64,000 nt of DNA from Fasciolopsis buskii (lineage: Eukaryota > Platyhelminthes > Trematoda > Plagiorchiida > Fasciolidae): assembly GCA_008360955.1 (NCBI GenBank), contig LUCM01007134.1, positions 62,001-126,000 on the forward strand, read 5' to 3'. The position numbers were made by a program, and so were the translations under genes. This document shows positions 35,375 to 50,300 of the stretch, piece by piece. Below the pieces are notes generated by a model. The model was not told the origin of the DNA. It saw only the letters and a list, made by a program, of their open reading frames with translations, and did no database searches. Within the stretch, counting starts at the first letter, position 1; every line of letters begins with the position of its first letter.

Positions 35375-38300
35375 CTGTTTTCGAGGTAAAATAGGTGAAT
35401 CATACGTGTAGAAAGTCGAGTTGAGAATTTGGTTTAGTTGACCGCACCAACCAAGAAATTTACCAGATCCGGTATATTCAGGCATGTCTTTCCCCAGCCC
35501 CATAGTGTTCGTTAAACCTGAACTATTAGAGCCAATCCAGTCCTGGATTTAATCGAGCGATGAAGTGATGCTCAGGTTGAGAATGAATTTTGCTTTGATT
35601 AGGCAATATCACAAGTGACCAGATTCCAAATTTTGAGAGAAAAGCATCATCCAGCTGTGCTTATTGCACGATGGAAGTGTGAGACCCTCAGGATTATTTC
35701 ATCCCAGTTTGTACTTGGGTCGCACATACTTGCTGCATATTGTGGCTCAAGTTCAATTAATCAGCTAACCACGCGAATTCGGACAACCCTCCAACACAAC
35801 ACGAAAATGTCTCCAGATGGAACTTACGAGTATTTTGTGTTGATGACTTGAAGAAAACTGTTACTTCTGGTTCTCACAAATACTATACTATAGGGCTCCA
35901 TCAAATGGAATTTAGGACGAAATTTATCCTTCGAATAAGTGAGTACAAAAACAAAAATTTACGGGTGGTCAAATTTGGGACGGATTCATGAGTACAACTC
36001 ACGGATTTTTCCAAAATCTATCATCAGTAATATTGTGTTGCGGACGGGGAAAAGAAAAAAAACAGGTTGTTCAAATATGTTGTCAGTTTCCATGATGTAA
36101 TAACAGGATGCATGGATTGCCTTCGGAGTATTCACATTCTCTCGTTCTGCCCTAAACAACCGACTGATGTGGGCGGCGGATAAAGAATTATAATACACCA
36201 ATGCTAATGGTGGCTATACTGGAACCGCTGTTGTGGCTGATAATGACTATACGCTTGAGGATAGTAATAGGGTTGGTGTCACTGAATATGCGAATAACGA
36301 TAGTGATGATGATGATGATAGTCTTGTTAATTTAATGCACAGTACTGCGGAGCAAAATGTTAGGAGCGATGGAAGTAAGTAAATCTTCTATTATGAACAA
36401 CTCCAAAGAAGACCAGCGGATTTAAAAAGCGATACTTTTCTTGCATATTAATTTTAATTTCGGAATTAGCGAGTATTTTTTCTTTAGTTTACTCTTTATT
36501 ATCTCATTCGTTTTATTTGTTTTTCGTGGTGCATTCCGCTCAAACACAATAGCATTTGCTCATGTGGTCAGCGATTACATCATTCAACTAGCGCCAATAT
36601 GTTTTTCTCTGTTTCAATGCCAATCGTTTCTTTTAGTCTACACGGGCTTTGACAATCAGACTGGCTTCATTCTTTTCCATAATTTGTAATAATAGGCAGA
36701 AGCAACTTAAAATCCCATTAGAACTGAAAGGCTCCCATAAATAAGGGGTTTTAAACTAAACAGACATGGAAATTCCTGTAGAAGCACGCAAATTCTTCTA
36801 AGTGAGCTTGCTTACGTTTGTAATGGCCTGAAGCAAATGCAAATTGAAATCGAACATGACCAGGTTAAATGAATACTAGAATGATATGATCTTGAATCAT
36901 TCCAAAGAAAACTGTTTCAATGAATTACTACTTTGACCTTGACAAGCCGACGAGTCAAATGAGTTATTGCAGCGTGTATCTTGTAAGCCGCGGTACTGGT
37001 TTCTGCGTGTAAGAATTGATGATCATTGACACAGTTACTGCTATTCGATTCACGCTAATATTTCTATTTTCGCATTTTTCTGGTCATTCATACAACTTTT
37101 TCGAAGGGGGCTGTTCCAGTACATGCATTACTGTGGATAACTGATTGTCTGGGTAAACTAAACTAACTTCATTGAACGCAGCCTTCCTACAATGCGGACA
37201 TCAATTAACCCGATGTGCAATGTCTCATTTGCCTGCTGGCATTTTTATCCGGACAGTGTCATCTGAAACCGGAGTAATCAAATCAATCTCCCAATGAAAT
37301 CAAGAGCAAACAGTTTCCCATCGTGCAGAAGTCTACTCGACACTAGACTGACCCACTTGTTTCGTTTTCGCTTTGCTCCAATTACGATTTGCTTTTATTT
37401 CCCCGGAAAAAAATTAAAGCTGGAATCAGAATTGTGCAAGTAGCTTGCAAAAACTCTTTGGAAACCAGGAGACAAAATCCCAAATATATCGTAAGAAATT
37501 AATACCGATTCACCTACATTCGTCAACGTATTCTGCTGAGAGGTCGTAATGCAGATTACATGCACATCTATTGGAGGAAATAGATTCTTTTCTTAAACAA
37601 TATCACCACAGTGTTATGGAGTACTATAAATCCAATTTTCCCCCCTTGAAATTAATCGTCTGCACCCGAAAATGTACTTGAATTATTGAAGGATAAGTGA
37701 AATTGGATTGAACTTAACTGGTGACATTATTTTGTTCTGGAGGCTGATCGTAAAATGGTCACTATGGCCATCTCCATACGAGCTGTATCCTGACAAAGTC
37801 ATCATGGTATTAAACTGTGCTCCATCAAATTATGGTGCATGCAATGATCTTTCCCGGAGTGGTCTACTCAGAACAGATTTTTGGAAGAATTCATATTGTT
37901 GACGAAAAAGAATTTCAAGAAAGCAACGCAGGACAAACAATGATTTTAGAAATTGGCAATACGACATATGAGATAGGAACCCAAAGGGTTGAGAACTGTT
38001 TACAACACATATCGGGTTGTGGAGAAACGTGTCTGAAAGGTAGCCGAACCAGTCACGACAAATAGAAAAGAGTGATCAGGACATAGGTATCACTCGATAT
38101 ATGGCATGGCAGTCAGTGTTGTTTTTGTTCTGCTGTGTGTAATTGTGCTGCATTATATGATAGTCGGTGCAGAGCACCAACTAAATTTATCTATGCGCCG
38201 TCGAAGTTTGAATGTCTGACAATTTGGCCTTCCTCAGTTCCGGCAGTTCATATCTAGATATGTTAGACAGAATATCAGTCGGCCGAGGACATTTCGAAGC

Positions 38301-41300
38301 GTCGTATTTTGTAACAAAAGGTTTTTAGGCATTAGCTTTCATGCGTATATATTGTCCGCAGAGAGCATAAATGCATACGTGGAGGCCAAGCAGGTAAAAG
38401 CAGAAAGTCGTGTAAATTACTATTGCTGAGAGCCCAAAAAGAAAACGATTTCGATAAGATTGCAATGGTTAAGTTTTTTGATGTTATCAAGGGTCAAATT
38501 GAGCAAAATTTCGTGAAATGATATAAAGGAATCGTTCGGTCTCACCTTTCTCTTTGTAATCTGAATTCATTCGGCGAGTTTTATTCCAGCGCGGTTTGTT
38601 TGCATGTGAGTATTGGGGGTTTAATAAGAAAAGAATACATTGTTGTTGAATGACACTGAGTGAACACAAAGCCAATAAGTGCACGGTAATCAATTTATTG
38701 CATGAGTTTCCTTGAGATTAATGAATACTCATTAAATGGTAAACTTTGAGACATTTATATCCAAGGCACACCAAGTCTATGTTCTCTTTCGGTGCACTCG
38801 CTACTGACAGAGATCTCAGCGTTAACTAGCTGATAACCAAAAGCAATGAATAAAATAAAAAGGAGGCATCAGGGACAAAAAATTAGTAGAATATGGGAGA
38901 AATAAACAAAAAGGTAGAAGAATTCGATCGCAGCCAAAGGTGGTGACAATTTGAAAATCACAATCATCACCAGGAAAAAGGCAGAGGCGGGAGGGCAAAA
39001 AGAACGAAGGGCCCGATGAGTTACGAGAAATCACAAGAAACGAAACGCCTGTGAAGCTCAGAAACACAGAGCTTAAACATACAAATAAAAAGTGAGGCCC
39101 CGAAGAAACAAAACTAGCTTAAGATGTGAATATGGAATTATGCTTGCAGCGAGTCTAAGCAGTTACCTGTTTACCCAAAACATTTCCAAATGGTGCTGTA
39201 TTATCTCGCGCAACAAGGAACACCAGCGTATGATTAATGGAGATTGCCGGCACATATCCGAAGTTGATATGACCGAGTAACTGGTCACCTATTCGTTTGC
39301 ATTACGGATATTAATAGTTCGTTCAGTATACTCTAAGAATAATCACATCTGACTATGTACAAATCGCAACCACACAGTCGAACGAAACTCACGTTTGCCT
39401 TTGATATCTGTCGGTGAAATGTGACGATCAATGTCGATGTGTGTTGATGGGATGGAGGAAGAGGAGAGAGATTTGGTAATCATTGCAATTTTTCCCAATG
39501 CATTGCAAATGAAGGAAGAACAGTGAAATTCTGGATTAGTGTCGGATGCTGATTGGTTGTGTTCACCGTACAAGCAAATGAAATGGTGGGTAAGGAGGAG
39601 GATGAATCATGGCATCTTCCAGTACGCATGATCAAGGTGACGATGTCGTGGTTGGATAGGACTGGAACCCTCTCGTTTTCCAGATAATTAGTTGCATTTC
39701 GTGTGTTAGATTGGCACCGAGCAACCCAGACGTATCATGGTAAAATGCGTATTGGTTTGCGAATAAGATTGGTAAATGATCATGCGATTGTAATGACGAG
39801 GATGAACTGCTTGATGGTGGATTGGACAATCTGCCAAAATAGGACCACTATCTATGCTTAAACCAAATGTGCATCGGAACGTTTAAAATAATGCTTTGGC
39901 TGATATGACATTCACAAAAGGAATCTGAGTTAAAGGCAAAATGGATTTGGCTCACATTTTCCTCCGAAATCTGACAACGTGGGTTAGTGTTGTGGTAGGG
40001 GAAGAGAAGATGTGTGTGGGGGTAAACAAATGGTTTATCTACATTGTCATTTGGACTCTTAGCTCCTAGGTATCCTATTTCGTGTTTGTACGTGTTTGGT
40101 CCGCATAAGCCAAATGAATGATGGGAACGGAGCTGATATGGAAGACTTATGCTATCGTGGTAATGGAAATGATGAAGATTGTGATAAGTAAGTTGATACA
40201 GCTGCCTCTGTTGCTCACGATAACCACGAGGATACGGATGTTGTTCGTACTGAGAAGAATCGTCCTCTAGGGTGAGAATATTCAAATTGTGGGGTCGAAT
40301 TAGACCGACTTTTGGCGATCGCCTCAAGAAGCATTCGGAAATATTGCTTTCCATTCAAGTGGATCTTCAAATCACCAAATGCTTCAAAGGAACACCCACC
40401 GGATATTTGGATCTGGGGTTTGGTAAACTAATGCCATGCCGAATTCGCAAACTCGAACAAATTGGTTTTCATCTTTTGTAAACATTTTGATAAGTCACCT
40501 GGATGACAAATTACCCAGTACACACTATCGATGCTTCTTGACGCATTTTGTCAGTTTATTTTGAAATGCGCTTGACAATGTGTAATTGCATACTCACAGA
40601 ATTCTTGCATGAGGAGAAGAAAACAAATCCCATTTTGGTTGCGTAGATTACAGTAGTCTAGCAAATCGCCAATGCTTGCACACTCTACTGGGTTATTGAT
40701 GTATGCATGTTACACAGGTATTTAAGGATAAATCAGTGCTCCAACAAAATGTATTGCAAACATGTGAGCTCATTTGTAGAAGAGCTTTCCAATGCGAACA
40801 GGTAGCTATTCACAACAAATGACTTTGGGCACCAACTTGAATATGGGTTCCTGATGATCAGTACAAAGTTAATGATATTTCGCGATCTGAGAAGATTAAA
40901 TTGCCTCACGTTTTTCATAGTCTGGGTTGAACGTGGATAAAGGAAAGAGAAGGAGATTGGAAACGAATGACGGTTATACAACTGACTTTATTCGAATCAT
41001 CTTCAGGTCAAATGATTGATATGATATGGTTGATAAGTTATGGGATTTTCGGAACAAACCGAGTGAAAGTTTATTCGGCCGGATCGAAGAAGTGTCATGG
41101 CTAGCGGAATTGTATCACATTAGTTCTTATTGACTGTTGACATTTGAGAAACAGGTTTCGGTCAGTGCAGATTGACATGGTGTTCTCCACCGATTTGGAT
41201 CACTCCCCTCTGAATTGTGCGAAACATAAGCGGTGAGGGACACGTGGTAAACTTTTAATCGAAGTTTTTAGCCAGGCACAATTAGTACCAATTGAGAAAG

Positions 41301-44300
41301 ACGAAGACCAGTTCACCAAGGAGGGCATTTTAAGCCGTGGATTCAATTTGCCGAATTTGCATGAATACTGGATAAAGGCAAAGTTGCAGAGCTCAAAGCA
41401 GCAGAGGTGCGGGACCGAAGCAACTTTGATTGTATTCCCCATTTCAAATTTCTAAACACAAAATTCTGGATCGCATCTGTTCACAAATGTACAAATTCAT
41501 CACCCGACGAGAAATATTATGCCAGTCCCGATTGCGTATTTCGTACAACATCACCTCCGCTTCGTTTTCCGGTCCTCCTCAAGTCATCACAATTATCTTC
41601 GGGTGCCTCACCATTTGTTTGACAATTCACTCGCAGTAGGAGAGACAATCAGTTATTTCCGCCAAACACCACTGTTTGTTGTATGCAATGAATTGTATGA
41701 ACCAACTGATATCAAACATTCGGTTGGTTTCATGCTGCAAAGCAGCAGATCATGAATTTCACAGCGGAAATCGAACAAACTGAATGTGAAGTTCTGGGCG
41801 ACTCACATATTTATTCGTCTCGAAATCCTGTCGCGTGCAACAGAAGTATATGTGTTTATCGGTTTTGTAGATTACAGAGATATGATATGAGGAGTGATGA
41901 ATGTGGTTGTGACCCATGTTTGAAAATTTACACCAGTGATATGGAGGTTTACATCGTTAGCCTGAAGTACACCAAACTTCAGAAAGCAATAATGAATTAC
42001 CTAATGAGAATTGAAAATAAACAGCAGAGTCAGCCGAAAACGAAAACCAATGCGATTGCCCGGCAATATCGTCATCGTTTTCTTCAGCAAAGTGCACAGT
42101 ATTTTGTCAGACCGCAACGATGCTTATTCACCAGTATTGTCTTCGCAATACGGTCGAATAGCTGAGGGAGTCATTGGCACAAGTCTTTGAACGATGTAAT
42201 CTCCATATCTGCCCAAATTACAACTCACGAGAAGGCTAGCTACATGGAAAGTCCTTGATTCGGATGACCGAAGAGGAGCTGCGATTGAACACGTGTTTAA
42301 TGTGAGTGATAGTAAGACGAAAATGAGCGCTTTCTTTTGAACTATCGCTCCTAGATCACGTTGTTCTTCTCCCATTTGCCAGGTATTCCCAGAAGACGGT
42401 TTGAACAATAATGAAATAATGATAATTATCACGAGACCATTGTTATCGCGAAATACGAGGCCACGAAAACGAAGTAACCTAATCTGCTTTACCGAGACCT
42501 CACCAAATGAGTGGAATGCCAAATGCAATTGAGAACATTAAAGAAGACTCACCATATCCTTTCAGATCTGTCCCAACAAACGAGTATGGTTAGATTGTGA
42601 GCATATTTATGTGTTCTTGGTACGGTGCGAGAAATAGAGTGGCATTAGTTAGTGATTAGCAATTGCAAATTGATCCGATTTGTGCCAAGATTAGTATTTC
42701 TTCCGCCTATTGTCAAATTATTTCACTCGCATTGTCTATTCCCGGTTTGCTAAGTATGCAATGCGCTGTCACCTGGTGACATCTGCACAATGGAATGAGT
42801 AAATTTATCCGCATTCAATGCACAGTTTGCAGAAAAGTAATGAGGAAAGGCGTCGTGTGGGTAGTGCAGAATCCTCATTTTGCTAGTCGTAGTTCTGATT
42901 TAATAGATGTCCAATTCTGACTAAATCGATTAAACGAAATGATGGTAGATGTGTTCATGAAAAGTACAACTCTCGATGCGAAACTCACGTTTTCCGCCAA
43001 AGTCTATAATAGAAGTTTCGTTTGAGTAAGTGTTTGAGTGATAGATGAGCACGTTACTGTGTTTCGTGATTCGTTTCTCACCTTGCTTATCTCGCTGTTC
43101 TTTCATGCATGACAATGTGCCAACTCCCTGCGTTTTTCCTTTTTTGCACCAACCCGTTCTCAAACATTTTGACGTATTTTTTCTCAAGGTCCTTTTTGCC
43201 TTTTTCCCGTTTTTTCTCTTCTGGGTTTCCTTTTTTCAAATTTCTAATTTGCACTGCCTCTTAACTTTTTGTTGCAATACGTTCAAATTTTCTCCTTTTT
43301 TCCCATGTTCCTTGATATTGTTTAACCTTTTCTTTCTGTAATTCTAAGGCTTCCGTCTATTTTCCCTTTCTGTTTTCTTTTTCTCACTTGTATTTTACCA
43401 TTTGCTTTTTCTTTAACCATTTCTAATGTCAAATAAAACCATAATAATTTAAATTGTTTAAATATTTTCATGTTTTTTGCAAAATACTTACGGCAATTCT
43501 TCCCTGAAAATCCACAGATTCAGATGTTTATATTTAAGTGTTTATTGGTGTGTTCAGCTGATATTAAATTGAATTTATCTGGCCAGAATTCAAGGCATTA
43601 TGTCTGTCAAAGGCTGCCGTAATCATTGCCTAATACTGACTGAACAACTTTACAAAATCTGTGCACGGCTGACTTGATTTTGTCATGATCCTGAAAATAT
43701 CATCCTTTTTATCCGGACGCAAGTGGCACAGTTTATCTTACGTAGTGCAGCATTACATTTTGGGCCATAAGCCAGTATTTCACAATTCCGTGAATTCATT
43801 TATGCAAAAATGTTTTCTAGGTGAATTTTTGACTCATACTGAAGGAAATCATGCCAGTCTGCTTTAACAGGAAAGTTTAAAGTGTGCATCAAACTTACAG
43901 TCTACTTTGAAATCTGCGTTTGGAAATGCGTGGACAACATATGCATAGGAGAAGCGAAGTACAATGGATGGTTGGTTGCTGAGCCAAGAAATTGAGTAAT
44001 CGAGTGCCAATGTTAGCTTTGTCGAAGAAGTTTCCACTTCCACCTGACCGGTACGAAAGCCAGTTGACAAACCCACTCTGATGAAATAGACCGAGTTCTA
44101 ACGTCTTAAAAATGAAAAAGCGATTCAGGTGCGTAGTATCACGACAAGATGCAGTGGAATCAGTTTTTCTGTTTTTATGTTGTCGAAATCACCGTTAGCC
44201 AACCCAAAATTGTTGGTAATAATTATGGTTCACCAGTTTCTGGGCTGACTACCCACATGACGGGCGATTATTTTCAGTGAAGCCACGGTGATTTTGGACA

Positions 44301-47300
44301 CTAGTAAGTTCGTCTCAGTTCCCAAAGTGCTTTCACGATGTCATTGAATTGATATTCCCATCGGTCAAATTATGGTAAAGTCGTGAGCAAAACTCAATAA
44401 CTCCAGTTGACATTCAATATGTGTATTATTGCATCCTTTTGAAAATGAAGCTCATTTTCATTACCGAAGACGAACTTCCCAGAATTAGATCAAACAAGAG
44501 TGCCAAGAAACTGCAAGGTGACCTTGAGAATTATTGAATGTTTAGAATGAATTGTGATTTGTCATATCAAACTTACGTTTAAGAATTTCTGTTTACGAGA
44601 ATATGGTGAGAAAATGTCGATCAGACAAGTTTTCATTTGTGCGTGAAAGACCTCGATGCATTTTTGCGCGTGAAAAATAGTAGAATAATGCATTACATGG
44701 TTGTTGCTTATTGTCCAGCTTCTTCATTTATTTAATTTGACTGTTCGTAGATTTTCCATCTCCCATCCAGTTTGACTGCTAACATCTACTCGTCTCCAGC
44801 AATAGCCGAACAGCTTTTGTTAACAGTCCAGTATTCACAATACCAATAATTATGCAACTGTCAATAGATAACAACTGAAGTCATTGCAAAATTTCGATGG
44901 ATATTTATGTCCCTCTTTCTGTTTAGGCATTTCCATGCTTTCTGAAACAAATGGTTACCGAGAAGCCTGCAATAGTTGGTGTCATTCTCTCAGTATTTTT
45001 AATTGGCAAAATGTTTATATTACTCTCGAAAATGCAAACATTAGTCCTCAATATTTTAATGGGAGATCGTTGTCTTGTTTTTTTGCACGGAACGGCAATA
45101 ATGAAACAATTAACCGAGTGAATGCGATTCAGTAATTGTACGGGGATATGTTTTCCTTCAGACACCCCAACGCTGCGCCGTGAAAGTACCTTGAACATCT
45201 GCCGTCAGAAAATTTCCTGAGTCACAAGTCGTCATAGCTTTCCGTTGATTAGGATTTTTGAAGTTCTGTGCATAGGAGGTAAACAAATTTCTTGTCTCCA
45301 ACGCTAAATGTACTCTTTTTTGAAGGTTTCACTTACCCAACAGGGCAGCTTCTGTGGTAACAAAAGTAATTAGTAAAAGAATAGACGGTTATCTTCGGGC
45401 CTTTATATGTGCGTCAAGTGTATTGTGCGGTATTCACCAAATCTGTGATGAAATTTTTATCTTCCGCGTCATTTTATTGATTACTTCGAGGTCTATCATA
45501 TGCAAAAGTCATTTAGTGTTCACAGGATTCCTTCTAGCCAAATACCTAAACAAGCAAGCCGAAAACTAAAGTGTCACAGTTTACTGACCGGGACCAATGA
45601 CTCGCTCCGGTTAGGGAGACTTACTTTGGGCTTTGCCTGCAAGATTAAATTTTAATTATGATGGTGCTTAGTTAACAATGTTCTTCAAATGCGTGTAGTT
45701 AGTTCGAAACAAAATACCGTTTGCATTTTTTCACAGGCAAAAGATCAGTTTATCTACACAGCGCACATAAGCATTTAGCATACCCTAGATCTAATATTTG
45801 TACCTTGTCATCAAGTGGATTTCATAAAGACAATGTCAGATAAACCTCCCGGTCCCATCTTGCGGGGTGACATCGGTATTCGTAAATGGTTTCTTTAAAC
45901 TAAGATTAGTCAGTGCAGTTATACTGGCAAAGCAGCGCTTAGACTACGCAGAATTGGTGCCAACCAATACCGACCACTAGTGGTTTTCGGATATGGGACG
46001 ACACTCGATTTATTCAACTTTAAGGGTTGATGTGGTTTCCATTGCTTCACCCAACATTCATTATTCGGATAATATAATTTGCACCCGTATTGATAAAGCA
46101 AACTTCCAAATTTTGCATAGCCCCTAATACAATACATGCGGGCCTGGCAACAGATAGTGTCATATTCGCATTCAAGTCCGGCGTTGGCACTGAGAGAACA
46201 TGCTGTATTTCAGTAAGACAGCTAAACGTGCACTTGCATTTGACAAAGGTGTTCATTCTTTTACGAAATTCCCATTCTATTTCGTTTTCTTATTTACCAG
46301 AATCATTTGAAAATAGTTTTAATGAAACGACCCTATGAACATCTACTCACTTTGTTGATCAATGTCTGCAATAAATAAGTGTACATGATATTACGTAGAA
46401 ATTCAATCATTTGTTTTGTTCGATGAAAATGCAGCCAAAAATATTCATAAGAATTGCAGCGTTTAGTTGCATCAAAATTACAGACGGTCAATACTCACGG
46501 CCAATGAATCCTGCAATCGTGTCAGTGAAGAAATGTTATAATCAGAACTTAAAACATGCTATCTACTTTTACCATATATTGAGAAAAACTCGAACATTTT
46601 GAAATGTGCAAAAGAACTGGATTGCCGTTCCCAGCTGCAATTCGCAGTCTGTCGCTGAAAGCTTACGAGCTGACTTTGCCCCAAGTCATTCTCGAATAGT
46701 CAACAAAATGCGGCCAACGCAGGTCGTCAAAAGCTCAATTTGGAATAAAGTAGGACTGTGTCGTGTTGGCTATGTCCTGCAAAGAGGCACATCAGCGGAC
46801 AGCAAGGTATGCACTATTCGCAAATTCCATGAAATATTTTTCCTTTTGAAATTTCCTCAAGCACAAATTTGGTTTATATTTCCTGACAACTGCTGCTAAC
46901 TTCATACACGTGATTAGCACTGGAAGTGGTCTTTGACGTTTGGGGATGGTTGTGATCACACAATGTTTAACTCTCTTGTGCTGGTAACTGTTTTCAAAGC
47001 AGTTTGGAGTGGGAGATAATTCAGAGTACCAAACAATAATTGTTTCCTTAATGCCATATTTTAAAGCCGCCCTGTAATTAAAGCGATTATACTTACTTTG
47101 ATAGGAAGAAGCTGAAAAGTGCACAAGAGATTGCCAAGTCAATATATAAAAAAGTCGATTGTTTAGTGATAAAGGTGTTTCAGCAAAATCAAGTTACTAT
47201 TTGGGTGATATGAATGAAATCTTTCAACAAAATCCAACACTTGTTTTATCAAGAGTTCAAAGAACAAGTTCGTTTTTTCCAATAGAAAATTTGTTTTGAG

Positions 47301-50300
47301 ATTGATTTTGATTAATCCCATTGAGAACGCTGTTTTTAATTGGTGCGCGCTACACGCGCATGCGGGTTGATCACAAATGAGAAAAGAAACCTGCCATTCT
47401 ACTTCCTCGCAAGTTCGACCAACGAAAAGACTACCTGATAAGTTAGAAGAGTGTCAGCGCGACGTGGCTTAAATTTGTTCTTCGTTGCTGCATATGTGCG
47501 ACTGCTTTTCATAACACCGACTGAAAAGACGTTTTGTCGCGGCAATTGAAACACAAGCAGACAGCAATTATCAACGTTGGTCAACTGGGTAGCTGACCGC
47601 AAGGAGCCAGTTTTGATAAGAGCGACTTTGAATTAACGTATAGCCCTGTTTTTACCCGCAGATTTTGCTTCGAACTCCGCGAAAGGCGAATCTGATTAGT
47701 AGAATGCAGTTAATCGAAGCACAGCCTAAATTTTCGAAGTCGGAAAATTTATGGTAATAGCAGATAGCGAATTTGTGATCCCCTAATCATCAGACAGACG
47801 ATCCAATGAGCAGACTGTCATGTACATTTTGTCCACTGAGAAGCAAGAACATGCAAATCAAAATTTCCAGTGTCACAGAAAGAGTTTTGTCATGTTTAAC
47901 GCGATTTTTTTGTTTGCTACTTCCGCTTCTCGCACGAAATGATCAACGTAATTGCCAACAATAATTTAGTACCTGATGGCATTCACTCACTTTCGTAATT
48001 TCCTGTTATTCAAATAAAATTAACAATTCCGCCAGCTGAAACGCATCCACTTAGAGCTCATGGGTTTTACATTTTCACCAGATAGTAATTTTTTAATACA
48101 TATAATGGTTTACAAACACTTGGAACTTCAATTTTATTTTAAAAGGTCCGCCACAATGCGTTTGATTCTTCAGATATGTTTGTACTTACCTTGTCGCTCT
48201 AGTTCTGTGAATGGATCGAATTAATGAATCGCGTATCAATAAATGCACCAATAACTAGTGAACAAATGTTGTTTGCCATGTTTAGCTGCACTGATCCCAT
48301 CTGAAATTCTAATCTCAGTCAAGACCTGCGCTCCGAGGTGCTCTGTTGCATCAGGCCATTAGCATGTGTATCTCTTTTACACAGCACAGCTGTCGGTCGA
48401 CTTGTCTGCCGAGCCCTTGTCCATCACACGTGAAATTTCCCAACGGTTGCTTGTTGGTCAGTTGAATAGCTTTTTGCCTTTCAGAAAAACAGATACCTAT
48501 TAATGACCGCATTTTCTCGGACAGTAGCGACCGCAAGGATGGACCGCATGACCAGCTAGTCTCCTGTCCACTGTGAAATTCTCTAAATACCTGAAATGGT
48601 TCAGTAACACAATTAGCACTGTTGTGTATCGCAATCAACGCCCCAATCATAAATAATGAACTGGTGGTATAAGAATTCAAGGAACACACTACTAATCGTA
48701 TCTACTCACCTCTGGTATAGACTGGAGTTAAAGTTTGAAAATTGTTTAATTTTTATAACCAATTTCAATAAGTAATAATGCAACCCACATTCTTTTTATT
48801 GTTGCACTAGGCCTGAAAAGATCTATTCATGTCCATATTCAAACTATTAGCAAGTAATGTTTACTAAAACTCTTCAGGTGTCTTATGTGTCCAATAGAGA
48901 TAACTTTCAATGCTTCCAAAATTGTAACGGAACATGCAGTCACTGAAATTGTCAATAATCAAATGGGCAAGAATTAGCCTCATTTGGGCACGTTTCCTCC
49001 GCGGTTGAAACCCCACTGATTATGCCAAATATGAATACCATGTACCACTCACTTTGAAGTAGTTGGACTGCAGTAAAACAAATAATTCAGATTAGTAATG
49101 TCGATAAAATGGACTAAGTGAAATGATTTACATGCGTCTTATTCATTTGGATGGTTTATATGTGAAGTAAAATGATGAATAAATGTTTCCCAACAAAAAA
49201 ACAAATGGATTAATCAGAACGTTTGATACTCACTGTACGATAATTCTGTGGAGAGGGGATCAAATTCAATTATCCCATGGGGTTAACAAATTTCTGACAG
49301 TAAGTGTTGCCAATACACCAAAAACGAGGTAAGCTGTGCTGGCGCCGTTGTTAGAAAAGTCTCGGCTTGTGTTTTCTTCCACTTGTTGGACTAGACACTG
49401 CAAATTTTCTAATTCTGAGACCGCGAGCTCAGAGGCAAACAATTTATTTTGATAGTTCACTTTCTAGCTGTTGTATATTCCATTACAAATCGATTTATTA
49501 GGATGGATCCAGCGTCATCTGCTTCAGGAAAATTTATTGACGGATGAGTGTTTTTCGATTGGAATTTTTTATTACTTACATTCATGAAAGGTCAAGCAGT
49601 TTGCCAACCTTTATTTTGTTGTGCTGCATAAAATTACTTTCTCCACCTATCTATGAATTGCTCCTGTGAGCCGATATCCCCACAAGACAAGCGATGTTTT
49701 CATAATGAGCGACTAAAGCGGCTAAAGTCAAACGGCGGGGTTTAAAATCATTAATGGACAATCTCTTTTATGTGTTAGCCACATTTACTTGATCACTAAA
49801 AGGAATTTTTGTTGATGTTAGTAACAACATTTTGATTCAAGCAACCTGGAGATTGAATTAACCAACTATTCACGCGTCACACACAGTTACACACAAGACG
49901 CCGTGCATGTTCTAAATCACATCAACATCAAATCCGTGGATGGTCAAATAAATGTGCCAAATTGCTTTTCTCAGTTACATTACCAAGTGATGATTCGGAG
50001 AGGACCGTCTCTTCTACACATGCGGAAAAGTCTTGTGACTTTCTGTCTTACGGATTTGTTAAACAAAGACTGCCTCTGGCTAAGCACATTGACAAAACCT
50101 TTAATTGGTGTTGTCACCCACCGGATTTGAGTTCGGTGTCTACTTACAAGCGGCAAGTATGACAAAGTTATCAATCAGCTATATGTGAATTCAGATCGAG
50201 TGTGTACACTTACTGTGTTTCTTTAAATCTAGGATTGCAGAAAGTTTTAATAATCATGGATGAGGTGTTTAGCAGACCGTATTTTTCCTTCGTTCTCCTA

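Noticed and set aside
40598..40657. 60-nt minus exon-like match between M51 and M52
   Set aside because: It ends in T and M52 starts AG, giving TAG at the junction; M51 joins M52 cleanly without it.
41752..42165. 137-codon plus ORF as a gene
   Set aside because: No phase-consistent splice signals and no recognisable domain; within the range expected by chance here.
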